DNA of 64,000 nt from NCBI RefSeq assembly GCF_030012525.1, contig NZ_CP124855.1, forward strand, positions 2,852,001-2,916,000. The letters run 5' to 3'. Position 1 is the first letter of the stretch. Every line of letters begins with the position of its first letter. Under the pieces are notes generated by a model. That model ran no database searches. It saw nothing but the letters and a program-made list of their open reading frames with translations, and was not told the DNA's origin. The DNA comes from Chryseobacterium gotjawalense (GTDB taxonomy: Bacteria > Bacteroidota > Bacteroidia > Flavobacteriales > Weeksellaceae). This document shows positions 39,551 to 47,961 of this stretch, in pieces. A program made the position numbers and the translations under genes.

Positions 39551-40108
39551 TTATTTCCACTTGATATTGCAGCCTATACTTGGTTTCTGGATCTCTTCCT
39601 GAGGGGCGCCCGCCAAAAGATTTTCGAAGGCGATTATCAAATCTTCACCAGTAATTTCTTTTTGATTTCCCGGTCTGGAATCATCCATTTGTCCGCGGTA
39701 AATTAAATCTAATTTTTCATCAAAAAAGAAAAAATCCGGCGTGCAGGCTGCATCGTAGGCTTTTGCAATCGCTTGGCTTTCATCGTATAAATAAGGGAAA
39801 TCGAATTTTCTTTCCACTTGAAATTCAACCATTTTTTCCGGGGAATCAGCTGGTTGTTTTTCTGCGTCGTTGGCATTGATGGCGATGAATTCAATTCCCT
39901 GTTCCTGATAATCTTCGTACAGTTCCGTTAATTTATCGATCACGTGAAGCACAAACGGACAATGGTTACACATGAAAAAAACAAGTGTTCCTTTTTCGCC
40001 TTTTAAATCTTCCAAGGACTGCATTTCGTTGCTTTGGGAAGGGTTCGGAAGTTCAAAGAAAGGTGCTTTGGTTCCGAGTGCGAGCATATTTGAGGGAGTA
40101 TTTGCCAT
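39551..40108 (-). CDS. Thioredoxin-family (redoxin/AhpC-TSA-like) protein
   Basis: A 185-aa cytosolic redoxin. The start MANTPSNMLALGTKAPFFEL at 40108 is preferred over an ATG at 40150 that adds 14 unlikely residues. VFFMCNHCPFVLHVIDKL contains the CxxC redox pair in the CNHCPF context typical of this subfamily. AINANDAEKQPADSPE and the C-terminal KPSIGCNIKWK are also family features. The natural partner is unknown. Confidence 0.88.
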   Translation of the reverse strand: MANTPSNMLALGTKAPFFELPNPSQSNEMQSLEDLKGEKGTLVFFMCNHCPFVLHVIDKLTELYEDYQEQGIEFIAINANDAEKQPADSPEKMVEFQVERKFDFPYLYDESQAIAKAYDAACTPDFFFFDEKLDLIYRGQMDDSRPGNQKEITGEDLIIAFENLLAGAPQEEIQKPSIGCNIKWK

Positions 40109-40200
40109 GATGATTTTTTGATGAGTTAATGTGATAAAATGATGATACAAATATAATGATAAACTACGGCAAAGAAAGAAACAATCTTCAAATTAACAAA

Positions 40201-41148
40201 TTATCGCATCATCGCATTTAAAATAGATAAGGATTCTTCCACCGGATTTTCAAAATTCACCCAGTTGATATTTTCTTCTTTCCGATACCAGGTCAGTTGG
40301 CGTTTTGCAAATCGTCGGGAGTTTTTCTTGATTTCTTCCAACGCGAAATCCAAAGTCCAGGTTCCGTCGAAATAGTTGAAAAGTTCGGAATAGCCAACGG
40401 TTTGCAAGGCCAGGTTATTTTTATACGGAATTAATGATTCTGCTTCTTTTAACAATCCGTTTTCTACCATCAGATCTACGCGCTGATTAATCCTGTCATA
40501 AATAATTTCCCGCGGTGCCTGTAATCCGATTCTGATCACCTCAAAATCCCGGTGGTTCATTTGTGCCGAAATATTTTCGGTGTACGTTTTTCCGGTTTGC
40601 CAGATAATATCGATTGCCCTAAACAGTCTTCTCGGATTGTTTTTATCTACTTTGTTGAAATAGTCTGGATCTAGAATCTGTAAGATGTTTTGAAGTTTCT
40701 CAATGCCGTCTTCTTCTAACAGCTGCTCGAGTTTGCTTTGGTTTTCTTCGTTGGCTTCGGGTAAGTCGTGAAGTCCTTCGATCACGACTTTTTCGTACAT
40801 CATGCTTCCGCCAACCAAAACCACGACATCGTGTTTCTGAAAAAGTTCGACGGTTTTTTGAATGGCGTCTTTCTCGAACTGTCCGATGGAATAATAATCC
40901 TGTACAGAAAGATTTCCAATAAAATGATGTGGAACTTCGGCTAATTCTTCTTTTGAAGGCGTAGCAGTTCCGATATTCATTTCTTTGAAAAACTGTCGGG
41001 AATCACCGGAAATAATTTCGGTCCCGAAATGTCTGGCGATTTCGATGGCGAGTTTTGTTTTGCCGATTCCTGTTGTTCCGATAATGGAGATGAGTTTTTT
41101 CACACTGCAAATTTCCTGATTTTTTTTGAATAATAGATTTTTAATCAT
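40201..41148 (-). CDS. miaA: tRNA dimethylallyltransferase
   Basis: Adds a dimethylallyl group to A37 of tRNAs that read codons starting with U. The P-loop IGTTGIGKTKLA, the GDSRQFFKEMNIGTA segment and the C-terminal RRFAKRQLTWYRKEE are characteristic. From the ATG at 41148 the protein is 315 aa; a GTG at 41103 (VKKLISIIGTTG) would give 300 aa with the usual short N terminus and is the likelier start. Confidence 0.95.
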   Translation of the reverse strand: MIKNLLFKKNQEICSVKKLISIIGTTGIGKTKLAIEIARHFGTEIISGDSRQFFKEMNIGTATPSKEELAEVPHHFIGNLSVQDYYSIGQFEKDAIQKTVELFQKHDVVVLVGGSMMYEKVVIEGLHDLPEANEENQSKLEQLLEEDGIEKLQNILQILDPDYFNKVDKNNPRRLFRAIDIIWQTGKTYTENISAQMNHRDFEVIRIGLQAPREIIYDRINQRVDLMVENGLLKEAESLIPYKNNLALQTVGYSELFNYFDGTWTLDFALEEIKKNSRRFAKRQLTWYRKEENINWVNFENPVEESLSILNAMMR

Positions 41149-41329
41149 GGATTTTAAAAAGTGCGGTATTTGACTAGATTTTCTCCCGCCGATTTTGCAG
41201 AGTGGTATTTGCGGAAAAACTTTAAGTAAGTGTCTTTATTTTTTTTGAATTAAATTGGAAATTCTAATATCAAGGTAAATTAAAATTTTGTAATGATTAA
41301 TGATATCATACTGTTTTCTTAATGAATTC

Positions 41330-41768
41330 TTAATGCCTTAATGTTTAAAATAAATCTTTCTGGTCGGGATATCTCTCACGGATTTCACCGATCGGGATTA
41401 TTATAATCTTTAAGTTAATGGAATTTGTTCTTTAATTTAAAATAGCTTGATAAATTGAATGGAAAATTTTCAACATTAAGGCATTAAGGAAGATTAAGAT
41501 TTGCATGCTAAAAGGAGTGCGCTCTTAATTATTCTTAATATCTTAATGTTTTAAAATAAATCTTTCTGGTCGGGATATCTCTCACGAATTTCACCGATCG
41601 GGATTATTATAAACTTTAAGTTAATGGAATTTGTTCTTTAATTTAAAATAGCTTGATAAATTGAATGGAAAATTTTCAACATTAAGGCATTAAGGAAGGT
41701 TAAGATTTGCATGCTAAAAGGAGTGCGCTCTTAATTATTCTTAATATCTTAATGTTTTAAAATAAATC
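41330..41768. repeat. 206-bp tandem direct repeat with internal ATTAAG hairpins
   Basis: The block TAAATCTTTCTGGTCGGGAT starts at 41351 and again at 41557, and a third partial copy (TAAATC) at 41763, giving a period of exactly 206 bp. The two full copies differ at only a few positions. Each unit contains a long imperfect palindrome (41472-41551 in copy 1) whose arms are made of ATTAAG/CTTAAT blocks, with GGATTTCACCGATCGGGATT in the spacer. Confidence 0.9.
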
Positions 41769-41908
41769 GTATTTGTGAATATATCTCTCACAGAATAAAT
41801 TTATTATAAATCTCAAGTATTTTACTTTTATAGAAGCAGCATCTTCGTAAAAGCGACAGTGCAAATCTGAACCGCTTTTGTAAGCAACGATAATCCGGTT
41901 GCTTCTCA

Positions 41909-41938
41909 TAAAAAAAACCGTTCTTTTCGGGAACGGTT
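41909..41938 (-). terminator. Minus-strand terminator after the DUF1232 gene
   Basis: AACCGTTC and GAACGGTT form an 8-bp stem; read on the minus strand it is followed by about eight T. Confidence 0.8.
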
Positions 41939-41951
41939 TTGAAATATATTG

Positions 41952-42293
41952 TTATCCTATTACCTCGGCTTCCTCAATCATCGGATCATCGGACTGTCTG
42001 GCAGCTTCCCAGGCGATGAACTTTTCAGCTTCTTTCACCAATAACGGAATAGCAAACGCGAGCAGAGCCAAATCATCCAAAACGCCGATAACCGGTATCC
42101 AGTCTGGGATTATGTCGATGGGAGAGATGAGATAAAGCAACACCAATCCCGGCAGAATGACGTCTTTGAAATGCGGTTTATAGCCTCCTTTTTTTGTTGC
42201 TGATTTGATCATCCGAATGATTACAGGAATTTTCGAAATAAATCCTTTATGTTTAAATGCTTCTTTGGCCAACTGAATTTTTGATACTTTCAT
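41952..42293 (-). CDS. DUF1232 (YkvA-like) membrane protein
   Basis: The 113-aa protein contains the DUF1232 core LLYLISPIDIIPDWIPVIG followed by VLDDLALLAFAIPLLVKEAE, with two hydrophobic segments. The family is widespread and of unknown function, predicted to associate with the inner membrane. Followed by a minus-strand terminator. Confidence 0.88.
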   Translation of the reverse strand: MKVSKIQLAKEAFKHKGFISKIPVIIRMIKSATKKGGYKPHFKDVILPGLVLLYLISPIDIIPDWIPVIGVLDDLALLAFAIPLLVKEAEKFIAWEAARQSDDPMIEEAEVIG

Positions 42294-42365
42294 TGTGTAT
42301 TTTGATTTTTAAAACGCTATCTAATTCGCAAAATCCATACCACCATTTCGTAAATTTTGTTAAAA

Positions 42366-42932
42366 TTACTGCGTGACATTATCGATGAAATCATTAGTTG
42401 ACTTGGAATTCCAGTCTTTGGACCCGTCTTCTTTCAGAAGAATTCGTCCGTTTTTATCCAGTAGAAAAGTGGTCGGGAAGACCTTCGGCAATACGTGACT
42501 GGTAATCGGGCTTTCGGCGATGTAAACCGGTGCGGTATAATTATTTTTCTTCATAAAGGCGATCACATCTTCCTCTTTGTCCTGCATCGCAATCAGCACG
42601 AAATCGATTTTGTCTTTTCTGGCCAGATACAATTTTTCAATGGTAGGCCATTCTTCGCGACACGGCGGGCACCAGGTTCCCCAGAAATTAAGCAGGATGA
42701 GCTTGTTGCCCTTCAAACTCTTAAGATTGGTGTCGGGAACATTGATTCCTTTAAGCTGGATATCGTAATCTTCATCGTTTAAAGTGATTGCGTTTTCGAT
42801 GGCTGCAATCGGGAAAAAAAGGTCTTTCAGTTTTAATTTTACCGACGGAAAAAGATAAAGCACCGCCAAAAAGGCCATAGCCAAAATAAAAAATGCGTTT
42901 TTCTTTAAGAATTTCATGAGTGGTTTTTTCAT
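42366..42932 (-). CDS. TlpA-like membrane-anchored thioredoxin
   Basis: The 188-aa protein has an N-terminal membrane anchor (NAFFILAMAFLAVLYLFPS) and a periplasmic thioredoxin domain with LLNFWGTWCPPCREEWPTIE (active-site WCPPC) and the cis-Pro region VFPTTFLLDKNGRI. Such proteins reduce or isomerise disulfides, for example in cytochrome maturation. It begins 6 bp after the next thioredoxin-like gene, so the two form an operon. ATG at 42932 or 42917 is possible. Confidence 0.92.
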   Translation of the reverse strand: MKKPLMKFLKKNAFFILAMAFLAVLYLFPSVKLKLKDLFFPIAAIENAITLNDEDYDIQLKGINVPDTNLKSLKGNKLILLNFWGTWCPPCREEWPTIEKLYLARKDKIDFVLIAMQDKEEDVIAFMKKNNYTAPVYIAESPITSHVLPKVFPTTFLLDKNGRILLKEDGSKDWNSKSTNDFIDNVTQ

Positions 42933-42938
42933 TAAATA

Positions 42939-43502
42939 TTACAGCAAAGATATAATTTCTTCAATTGCATCTTTGCCACGGTTTTTCGCATAATAAATCT
43001 GCAGGTCGTTATAGAAATCTTCTCTGGGATAAGTTTCTGGGTTTTCTTTAAACTTTTTCAGAAGATCATTTCCGAATTGTGGTCTTGGACCCCAATCTGC
43101 TTTTACAGAAAAATCGTCATTCACGATAATTATTTTAGGAATCGACTGTGTTCCGTTGGTCAGGAATTGGTCAATCAGGGAGAGATCGGTATCTCTTAAG
43201 AAAATTCTCACCTCGATTCCGGCTGCTTCGAAAAATTTGGAAACCGCTGGCACAGTAGCGCTTGCGTCGCCACACCAAGGTTCGGAGATAATTAAAATTT
43301 TACCGTTAAAATTTTTCGGTTCTAATTGTTGAATGTGCTCATTTTCAACTTTATACGTTTTAACTGTCCGGTTGGTTCTTTGTAAACCTAACTCATAATA
43401 TTCCTGATATTCATCATTTTTGTTAGGGTTGTTGTGGAAGCGCTCTTCTGCGATTTTCAGATACTCATCGAAAGTGATGGCGTTGTGCCAGTAATTTTTC
43501 AT
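42939..43502 (-). CDS. Thioredoxin-like protein with a single active-site Cys
   Basis: The 187-aa cytosolic protein matches the Thioredoxin_9 type of family. The site reads SEPWCGDASATVPAV: the first Cys is present but the second position of the CxxC pair is Ala, so it cannot form the usual disulfide on its own. SIPKIIIVNDDF holds the cis-Pro. It is first in a two-gene operon with the TlpA-like protein (6 bp apart). Function unknown. Confidence 0.85.
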   Translation of the reverse strand: MKNYWHNAITFDEYLKIAEERFHNNPNKNDEYQEYYELGLQRTNRTVKTYKVENEHIQQLEPKNFNGKILIISEPWCGDASATVPAVSKFFEAAGIEVRIFLRDTDLSLIDQFLTNGTQSIPKIIIVNDDFSVKADWGPRPQFGNDLLKKFKENPETYPREDFYNDLQIYYAKNRGKDAIEEIISLL

Positions 43503-43825
43503 TCTTTTTTTTATTTTTACAAATTTCAGTATAAATCTTCTATTATTCAGTGATCTCTATCACATTAAACAAATTTTAACGGTAATTTAACCCAGTTTAA
43601 CTCATTAATTTTAATGAGAGCCTTTGTTGAATTTTAAAACTATTTTTATTTTTAACGCATGAGTTGTTTAAAATTTTAAAAAGGGTCACAGTATTTCAGT
43701 TTAGAAAATATCTGATCTTTCATTTTAAACTCTTGTGGCTAATGTTAACATAACTTGAAATACTTTAGTGATTATAAAAGTATTTTAATTCTTAATCATT
43801 GAAAGGAATTAATTTTCAGGAAAGT
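43503..43825. other. Intergenic region with a CRP/FNR-like palindrome
   Basis: No gene seen in 323 bp. GTGA-TCTCTA-TCAC at 43550-43563 is a perfect palindrome of the CRP/FNR half-site type, 48 bp upstream of the thioredoxin-like start. Nearby CTCATTAATTTTAATGAG (about 43600-43617) is a second palindrome. Confidence 0.4.
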
Positions 43826-44896
43826 TTAACCTTCTGAATACTTGCGGAGTTTATTGATCAGGAACAGGTCCGCCAAAACGAATGCTGCCAGATTCTCCAC
43901 AATAGGAACGGCTCTTGGTAAAACACAAGGGTCGTGTCTTCCTTTTCCTTCTACGGTAATTGGATTTCCATCGCTGTCAAAACTTTCTTGCGGACGTAAA
44001 ATGGTCGCGACTGGTTTGAAAGCGACGCGGAAATAAATATCCATTCCATTGGAAATTCCACCTTGAATTCCGCCTGAGAGATTGGTTTTGGTGGTGAAAT
44101 CTTCATTGAACAAATCGTTGTGATCTTTGCCGGTCATTTTTGCACCGCAAAATCCACTTCCGTATTCGAATCCTTTGCAGGCATTGATATTCAGCATTGC
44201 TTTTGCTAATTCTGCCTGAAGTTTGCCGAAAACAGGTTCGCCGATTCCGATGGGTAAATTTTTGATGACGCAGGTAATGGTTCCACCGATGGTATTTCCT
44301 TCTTTTTTAATGTCCTTTATTTTGGCAATCATTTTTTCGGCTGTTGCTGCATCCGGACAGCGAATATCGTTGGAATCGATTTTTGAAAAATCTAGATCCT
44401 GATAAGGTTTCTCACAAAAAATTTCTCCAACAGAAGAAACGTAAGCGTTGATCTCTACATTTTTTGGGAGAATCTGTTTTGCCATACTTCCGGCCACCAC
44501 CCAATTGACGGTTTCACGGGCAGAAGATTTTCCGCCACCGCGATAATCCCGGATTCCGAATTTTTGGTCGTAGGTGAAATCGGCGTGACTTGGCCGGTAA
44601 GATTTCGAAATATGATCATAGTCTTTCGATTTCTGATTTTCGTTTTCAATCATAAAACCGATCGGAGTTCCTGTCGTTTTTCCATCAAAAATACCGGAAA
44701 GAAACGTCACCGTGTCGCTTTCTTTCCGTTGGGTAACAATCGGACTTTGACCCGGTTTCCGACGGTCCAGCTGGTGTTGAACTTCTTCTAAATTAATGGG
44801 TAAGCCGGCAGGAAAATTGGTGATAATTCCGCCGTACGCTTTGCCGTGACTTTCGCCAAAGGTAGAAAGCGTGAGAAAATTTCCTAAATTGAACAT
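43826..44896 (-). CDS. aroC: Chorismate synthase
   Basis: Converts EPSP to chorismate, the last shikimate step, using reduced FMN. The 356-aa protein starts [20 protein letters not shown] and has [40 protein letters not shown] and [10 protein letters not shown], all family signatures. Monocistronic. Confidence 0.98.
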   Translation of the reverse strand: MFNLGNFLTLSTFGESHGKAYGGIITNFPAGLPINLEEVQHQLDRRKPGQSPIVTQRKESDTVTFLSGIFDGKTTGTPIGFMIENENQKSKDYDHISKSYRPSHADFTYDQKFGIRDYRGGGKSSARETVNWVVAGSMAKQILPKNVEINAYVSSVGEIFCEKPYQDLDFSKIDSNDIRCPDAATAEKMIAKIKDIKKEGNTIGGTITCVIKNLPIGIGEPVFGKLQAELAKAMLNINACKGFEYGSGFCGAKMTGKDHNDLFNEDFTTKTNLSGGIQGGISNGMDIYFRVAFKPVATILRPQESFDSDGNPITVEGKGRHDPCVLPRAVPIVENLAAFVLADLFLINKLRKYSEG

Positions 44897-44930
44897 AAGA
44901 CAAAGTTACTTATTAGTTGTGAATTTTTTT

Positions 44931-44994
44931 GCCACAAATTCACGAATATTTTTTAATGAAATAACATCATCATATTTTTAGGGCAAAATTCGTG
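44931..44994. repeat. Short degenerate inverted repeat (GCCACAAATTCACGAAT type)
   Basis: GCCACAAATTCACGAAT (44931-44947) is followed by an inverted ATTCGTG at 44988-44994. A 17-bp relative, matching at 15 positions in reverse orientation, occurs at 62483-62499. Confidence 0.5.
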
Positions 44995-45039
44995 TTCCGT
45001 AAAGTTCGGGAGTGTATTTTACACAGTTATATTTTATTT

Positions 45040-46683
45040 TTAATCATCTTTTGCGGGAATTGTTTTTGAATATTCTTTCAGGATTTCAGCAATTTTCATC
45101 TTTTCTTCGTCTGAAATTTTACGCCAGACAAAACCCTCTTTTAAAGTTTTTCCTTTGAGTTGAGGGAAAATGCCGGCATCCAGATCTTCCTGAATAAATT
45201 GTGGTGAAACCGCCGGTATCGGAGTGTCAAAACTGAAAATATATCCGTCAACAATATTGAATTTGAGATTGCCGATCTGATGGGTTTTATATTTATTTAA
45301 TTCAAAAGAAGAAGGTTTTATAAATTGATTTTTATTAAAACCCGTCATGAAATTTCCGAGTTTGAAACTGGGCAGATAGGTTTGAGGCAAACTTGGAAAA
45401 GATAGAAATCCGGCAATAAAAACACATAATGCGGTAAAGTAAATGAGAGAAATTTTTTTCGAAATAACCTTATAAAAAACAACGAAGAAAATCACAAAAA
45501 ACAGATCAAAGAAAAATCGGTATTGTGCGGAGAATAATAGAACTAAAACACTTTTTATTAAAATAGAAATAAATAGCATCCAAATTAGTTTTGACTTCCT
45601 GATCATTGCAAAAACAAAAAATGCGGCCAAACTTAAAACAAATAAAAGATGGATTTTACTTTTTATTCCATTTAAAAACAACCAGTTTCTGACATAATCT
45701 AATCTTGAAAACCGCTGGATTTCGCCATAGGAATATTGCATGTCGTAGGTTTTTAGAAGGGCTAATTGAGAGGAGTTTTGCAAAAGTTCATCATTGGGTT
45801 TCCAGGAAAATCCAAGGTCGGGGAATTGAACCGGGAAAACGGGAAAGCCGAAAGTCCAGATATTTTTAAAAAAGAAAAGAAACAAAATGGCTGTCCCACC
45901 GAAAAGGAATTTGTAATTGCTTTTTGCAATAAAGAAATTATAGGAAAAAACAAAAATAGGCAGCCAGATCGTGGTGGGTTTTATTGCAAATACAAAAACG
46001 GAAAGTGCGAATAGAAATCCTGCGTTTTTATTGGAATTAAAAACTTCGTTTAAAATAATTAATGAGAAAACGATCGCGGGTAAATCCGGTGAAGGCGATT
46101 GGATAAAAAGAAACAGAACGGGTAAAAATATTAAATGGATCCATGATTTTTTTTCTAAAATGTAAATTAAATAAACAATCATTACGAAGGAATTTAATCT
46201 TAAATAAGGATCCGTAAAATTGGAAAATCCCGCCTGGAAAATATGCCAGAAAGAACTCTGCCCTAAAAGTAAATCGAGATTTGAAATTCCTTTCACCAAA
46301 CCAACTTCTGCAAACCATTTTACGGTCGGAACATAATAACCGAAGTGGTCTAAAATAAACGGGTAATAAGAACCGAAGAAAATAATCACTGCTGAAATAG
46401 CCGAAAATAAAATGAAATTCCGGGTGATGAAATTCCAAAAATTCAGATAGATTTTAAAGTAGAAAAGAGCGGAGAGTCCAATAACTAAAGTTCCTGTTTC
46501 TACATAAATATTCAGTGGAATAAAATAGGCAAGAATTGTCAAGGTGATGGTCGTAAAGAAAATACCTGCAAGAATTTGCAAAGCAATTCCGGCGGAAAAA
46601 CCTCCGAAAATGTTTTTGAAAATTGCTCCTAACCCTGCCATCGCCGGAAGCAGCAAAATCACCATCAGTAGAATATACAGCAT
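45040..46683 (-). CDS. Multi-spanning membrane protein, GT-C/LIC_10190-like
   Basis: From the ATG at 46683 (MLYILLMVILLLPAMAGLGA) the product is 547 aa; the ATG at 46710 lies inside the terminator of the upstream gene. It has about 10-12 hydrophobic helices, an early loop with YPFILDHFGYYVPTVKWFAE and a hydrophilic C-terminal domain of ~120 residues. The Asp/His-bearing first loop and overall plan resemble GT-C glycosyltransferases and the LIC_10190 family of bacterial membrane proteins. It probably modifies a cell-envelope glycan or lipid, but the substrate is unknown. Confidence 0.7.
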   Translation of the reverse strand: MLYILLMVILLLPAMAGLGAIFKNIFGGFSAGIALQILAGIFFTTITLTILAYFIPLNIYVETGTLVIGLSALFYFKIYLNFWNFITRNFILFSAISAVIIFFGSYYPFILDHFGYYVPTVKWFAEVGLVKGISNLDLLLGQSSFWHIFQAGFSNFTDPYLRLNSFVMIVYLIYILEKKSWIHLIFLPVLFLFIQSPSPDLPAIVFSLIILNEVFNSNKNAGFLFALSVFVFAIKPTTIWLPIFVFSYNFFIAKSNYKFLFGGTAILFLFFFKNIWTFGFPVFPVQFPDLGFSWKPNDELLQNSSQLALLKTYDMQYSYGEIQRFSRLDYVRNWLFLNGIKSKIHLLFVLSLAAFFVFAMIRKSKLIWMLFISILIKSVLVLLFSAQYRFFFDLFFVIFFVVFYKVISKKISLIYFTALCVFIAGFLSFPSLPQTYLPSFKLGNFMTGFNKNQFIKPSSFELNKYKTHQIGNLKFNIVDGYIFSFDTPIPAVSPQFIQEDLDAGIFPQLKGKTLKEGFVWRKISDEEKMKIAEILKEYSKTIPAKDD

Positions 46684-46684
46684 A

Positions 46685-46718
46685 TAAAAAGATTGCTTAA
46701 AAATAAGCAATCTTTTTA
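46685..46718 (-). terminator. Minus-strand terminator after the glycine-zipper gene
   Basis: AAAAAGATTGCTTA and TAAGCAATCTTTTT form a 14-bp stem with loop AAAA; the T run is on the minus strand after the 46738 gene. Confidence 0.85.
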
Positions 46719-46737
46719 TACTGTCAATTTGAAATTT

Positions 46738-47322
46738 TTAATTTTTCGGCTGTACGCGACCGTCTTTTCTGTCGCCGGCTCTACCGATGGTGTAACCGGT
46801 TGCTCCACCTACAACTCCGCCAATAACTGCACCCAGACCACGGTTTTTCTTACTGATAATCGCTCCGGCAGCGGCTCCACCTACGGTACCGATAATGGTT
46901 CCTTTAGCGGCTTTGCTCATTCCCTGTTTCTGAGCGGTTTGATTTGTTCCCTGTGAAACTCCTGAATTGGAGCCTGACGAGGAACTTCGTCTTGGCGTAT
47001 TATTTACATACACTGTTTTGGTTTCTCTAATCACCTGCGGTTTTGGCTGTGCCGCAATGGCTGCTTTTCTTTCTGCAACACTATCGGCTTTCTTTTGAGT
47101 TTCGTAAGCAATTTTTTCTTTTTCAATCGCTAATTTTTGTTGCTCAATTTCCAGTTGTCTTTGTTGGAATTCTATTTTCTGTTGATCTAATGATTTTTCA
47201 ACTACCGTGTTTTCTTTTTTACACGCCGTCAGCATAAGTGCTGCAGTTACTCCTGTTAAAAAGATTGTCTTTAAAGTAAAGTTCTTTCTATTTGCTTGGG
47301 GTATTGAATAAGTTGATTTCAT
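46738..47322 (-). CDS. Glycine-zipper envelope lipoprotein
   Basis: The 194-aa protein has a lipoprotein-type signal ending LTACKKENTVVE (Cys about residue 34), a charged coiled-coil region of ~50 residues (QRQLEIEQQKLAIEKEKIAY), a Ser/Gly linker and a C-terminal glycine zipper (GTIIGTVGGAAAGAIISK, GAVIGGVVGGATGYTIG). Glycine-zipper proteins of this kind insert in or sit on the outer membrane and may stabilise the envelope. Terminator downstream. Confidence 0.85.
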   Translation of the reverse strand: MKSTYSIPQANRKNFTLKTIFLTGVTAALMLTACKKENTVVEKSLDQQKIEFQQRQLEIEQQKLAIEKEKIAYETQKKADSVAERKAAIAAQPKPQVIRETKTVYVNNTPRRSSSSGSNSGVSQGTNQTAQKQGMSKAAKGTIIGTVGGAAAGAIISKKNRGLGAVIGGVVGGATGYTIGRAGDRKDGRVQPKN

Positions 47323-47703
47323 AATGATAAATTTTAATACGGTTTGATAAGCAGATTAGCGGGTAATCTTTCTTAACATGTTAACGCCAAAAAGAGAACC
47401 AATCTTGTGTTAATGAAATGTTAAAGTTTTTGAAAAAAAATAATTATCAATGTAATTGCTTGTTATATAACGATAATCGTGACTTGTGATTATTTAATTA
47501 TTTTTTAAAAAATTAAAATTTTCAAACTCTCGTTTAAAAATGTAGGTATTTCCGTTTTAAATGATAGCGAAAAATTTCAGGCAAAGGTTCACAGATTTTA
47601 TTTGCAAACCTCCTCTTTCTTTCATTTCTTTCATTTCTCGAACCGAAGGTTTAAAAGTGTAGTGTTTCGGACAGATAACTCCCCGGTAAACGCACCAAAA
47701 AGA

Positions 47704-47742
47704 AAAACCCTAAAAATCTTACTTGCAGATTAATAGGGTTTT
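47704..47742 (-). terminator. Displaced original tRNA-Cys terminator (left of the element)
   Basis: AAAACCCTA and TAGGGTTTT form a stem with an inner ATCT/AGAT pair; the T run lies on the minus strand. It abuts the left att repeat, the place where tRNA-Cys would have ended before integration. Confidence 0.65.
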
Positions 47743-47743
47743 A

Positions 47744-47765
47744 GAGGTTCCTAGCGAACCCGAAC
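47744..47765. repeat. attL: partial copy of the tRNA-Cys 3' end
   Basis: GAGGTTCCTAGCG (13 bp) is identical to 53057-53069 in the real tRNA-Cys, and the next nine bases differ at three positions. These 22 bp are the acceptor 3' strand and T arm of the tRNA. Confidence 0.85.
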
Positions 47766-47898
47766 AATGCAATATACAAGATTTAATAAACTCATTACAA
47801 TATACCATTTAACTCTTTGTTGATAGTGTTTTACGAAGATTAATTTGTTTATTACAGTGTTATTAAATTGAAGTAAATTGCATTAGATTGTAATTAAG

Positions 47899-47918
47899 TT
47901 GACACAAATATTGACACA
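47899..47918. promoter_or_regulatory. Left arm-type integrase site (paired TTGACACA)
   Basis: TTGACACA-AATA-TTGACACA, identical over 20 bp to 52981-53000 at the other end. The second TTGACACA supplies the -33 TTG of the int promoter, so integrase binding could repress its own gene. Confidence 0.6.
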
Positions 47919-47940
47919 CGGTAAATATTTTATATCTTTG
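47911..47940 (+). promoter_or_regulatory. Promoter of the integrase gene
   Basis: TTG (47911-47913), 19 bp, TATCTTTG (47933-47940), 22 bp before the int ATG. Confidence 0.7.
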
Positions 47941-47961
47941 GTTTGTTCAAAAATTTATACG

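Larger units (their letters stand above)
41149..41951. other. Gene-free region, mostly a tandem repeat
   Basis: About 800 bp between two minus-strand genes. It holds the 206-bp tandem repeat and a minus-strand terminator near its right end; no protein frame is supported. Confidence 0.7.

Noticed and set aside
41345..41768. CRISPR array at the tandem repeat
   Set aside because: Units are 206 bp and near identical throughout, with no short repeat/unique spacer pattern and no cas genes.
41899..42135. 78-aa plus-strand frame over the DUF1232 gene
   Set aside because: It runs antisense through the conserved DUF1232 core and a terminator.
47899..47961. Extended TTG start for the integrase
   Set aside because: The extra 21 residues are encoded by the promoter and arm-type repeat; the ATG at 47962 gives a normal N terminus.
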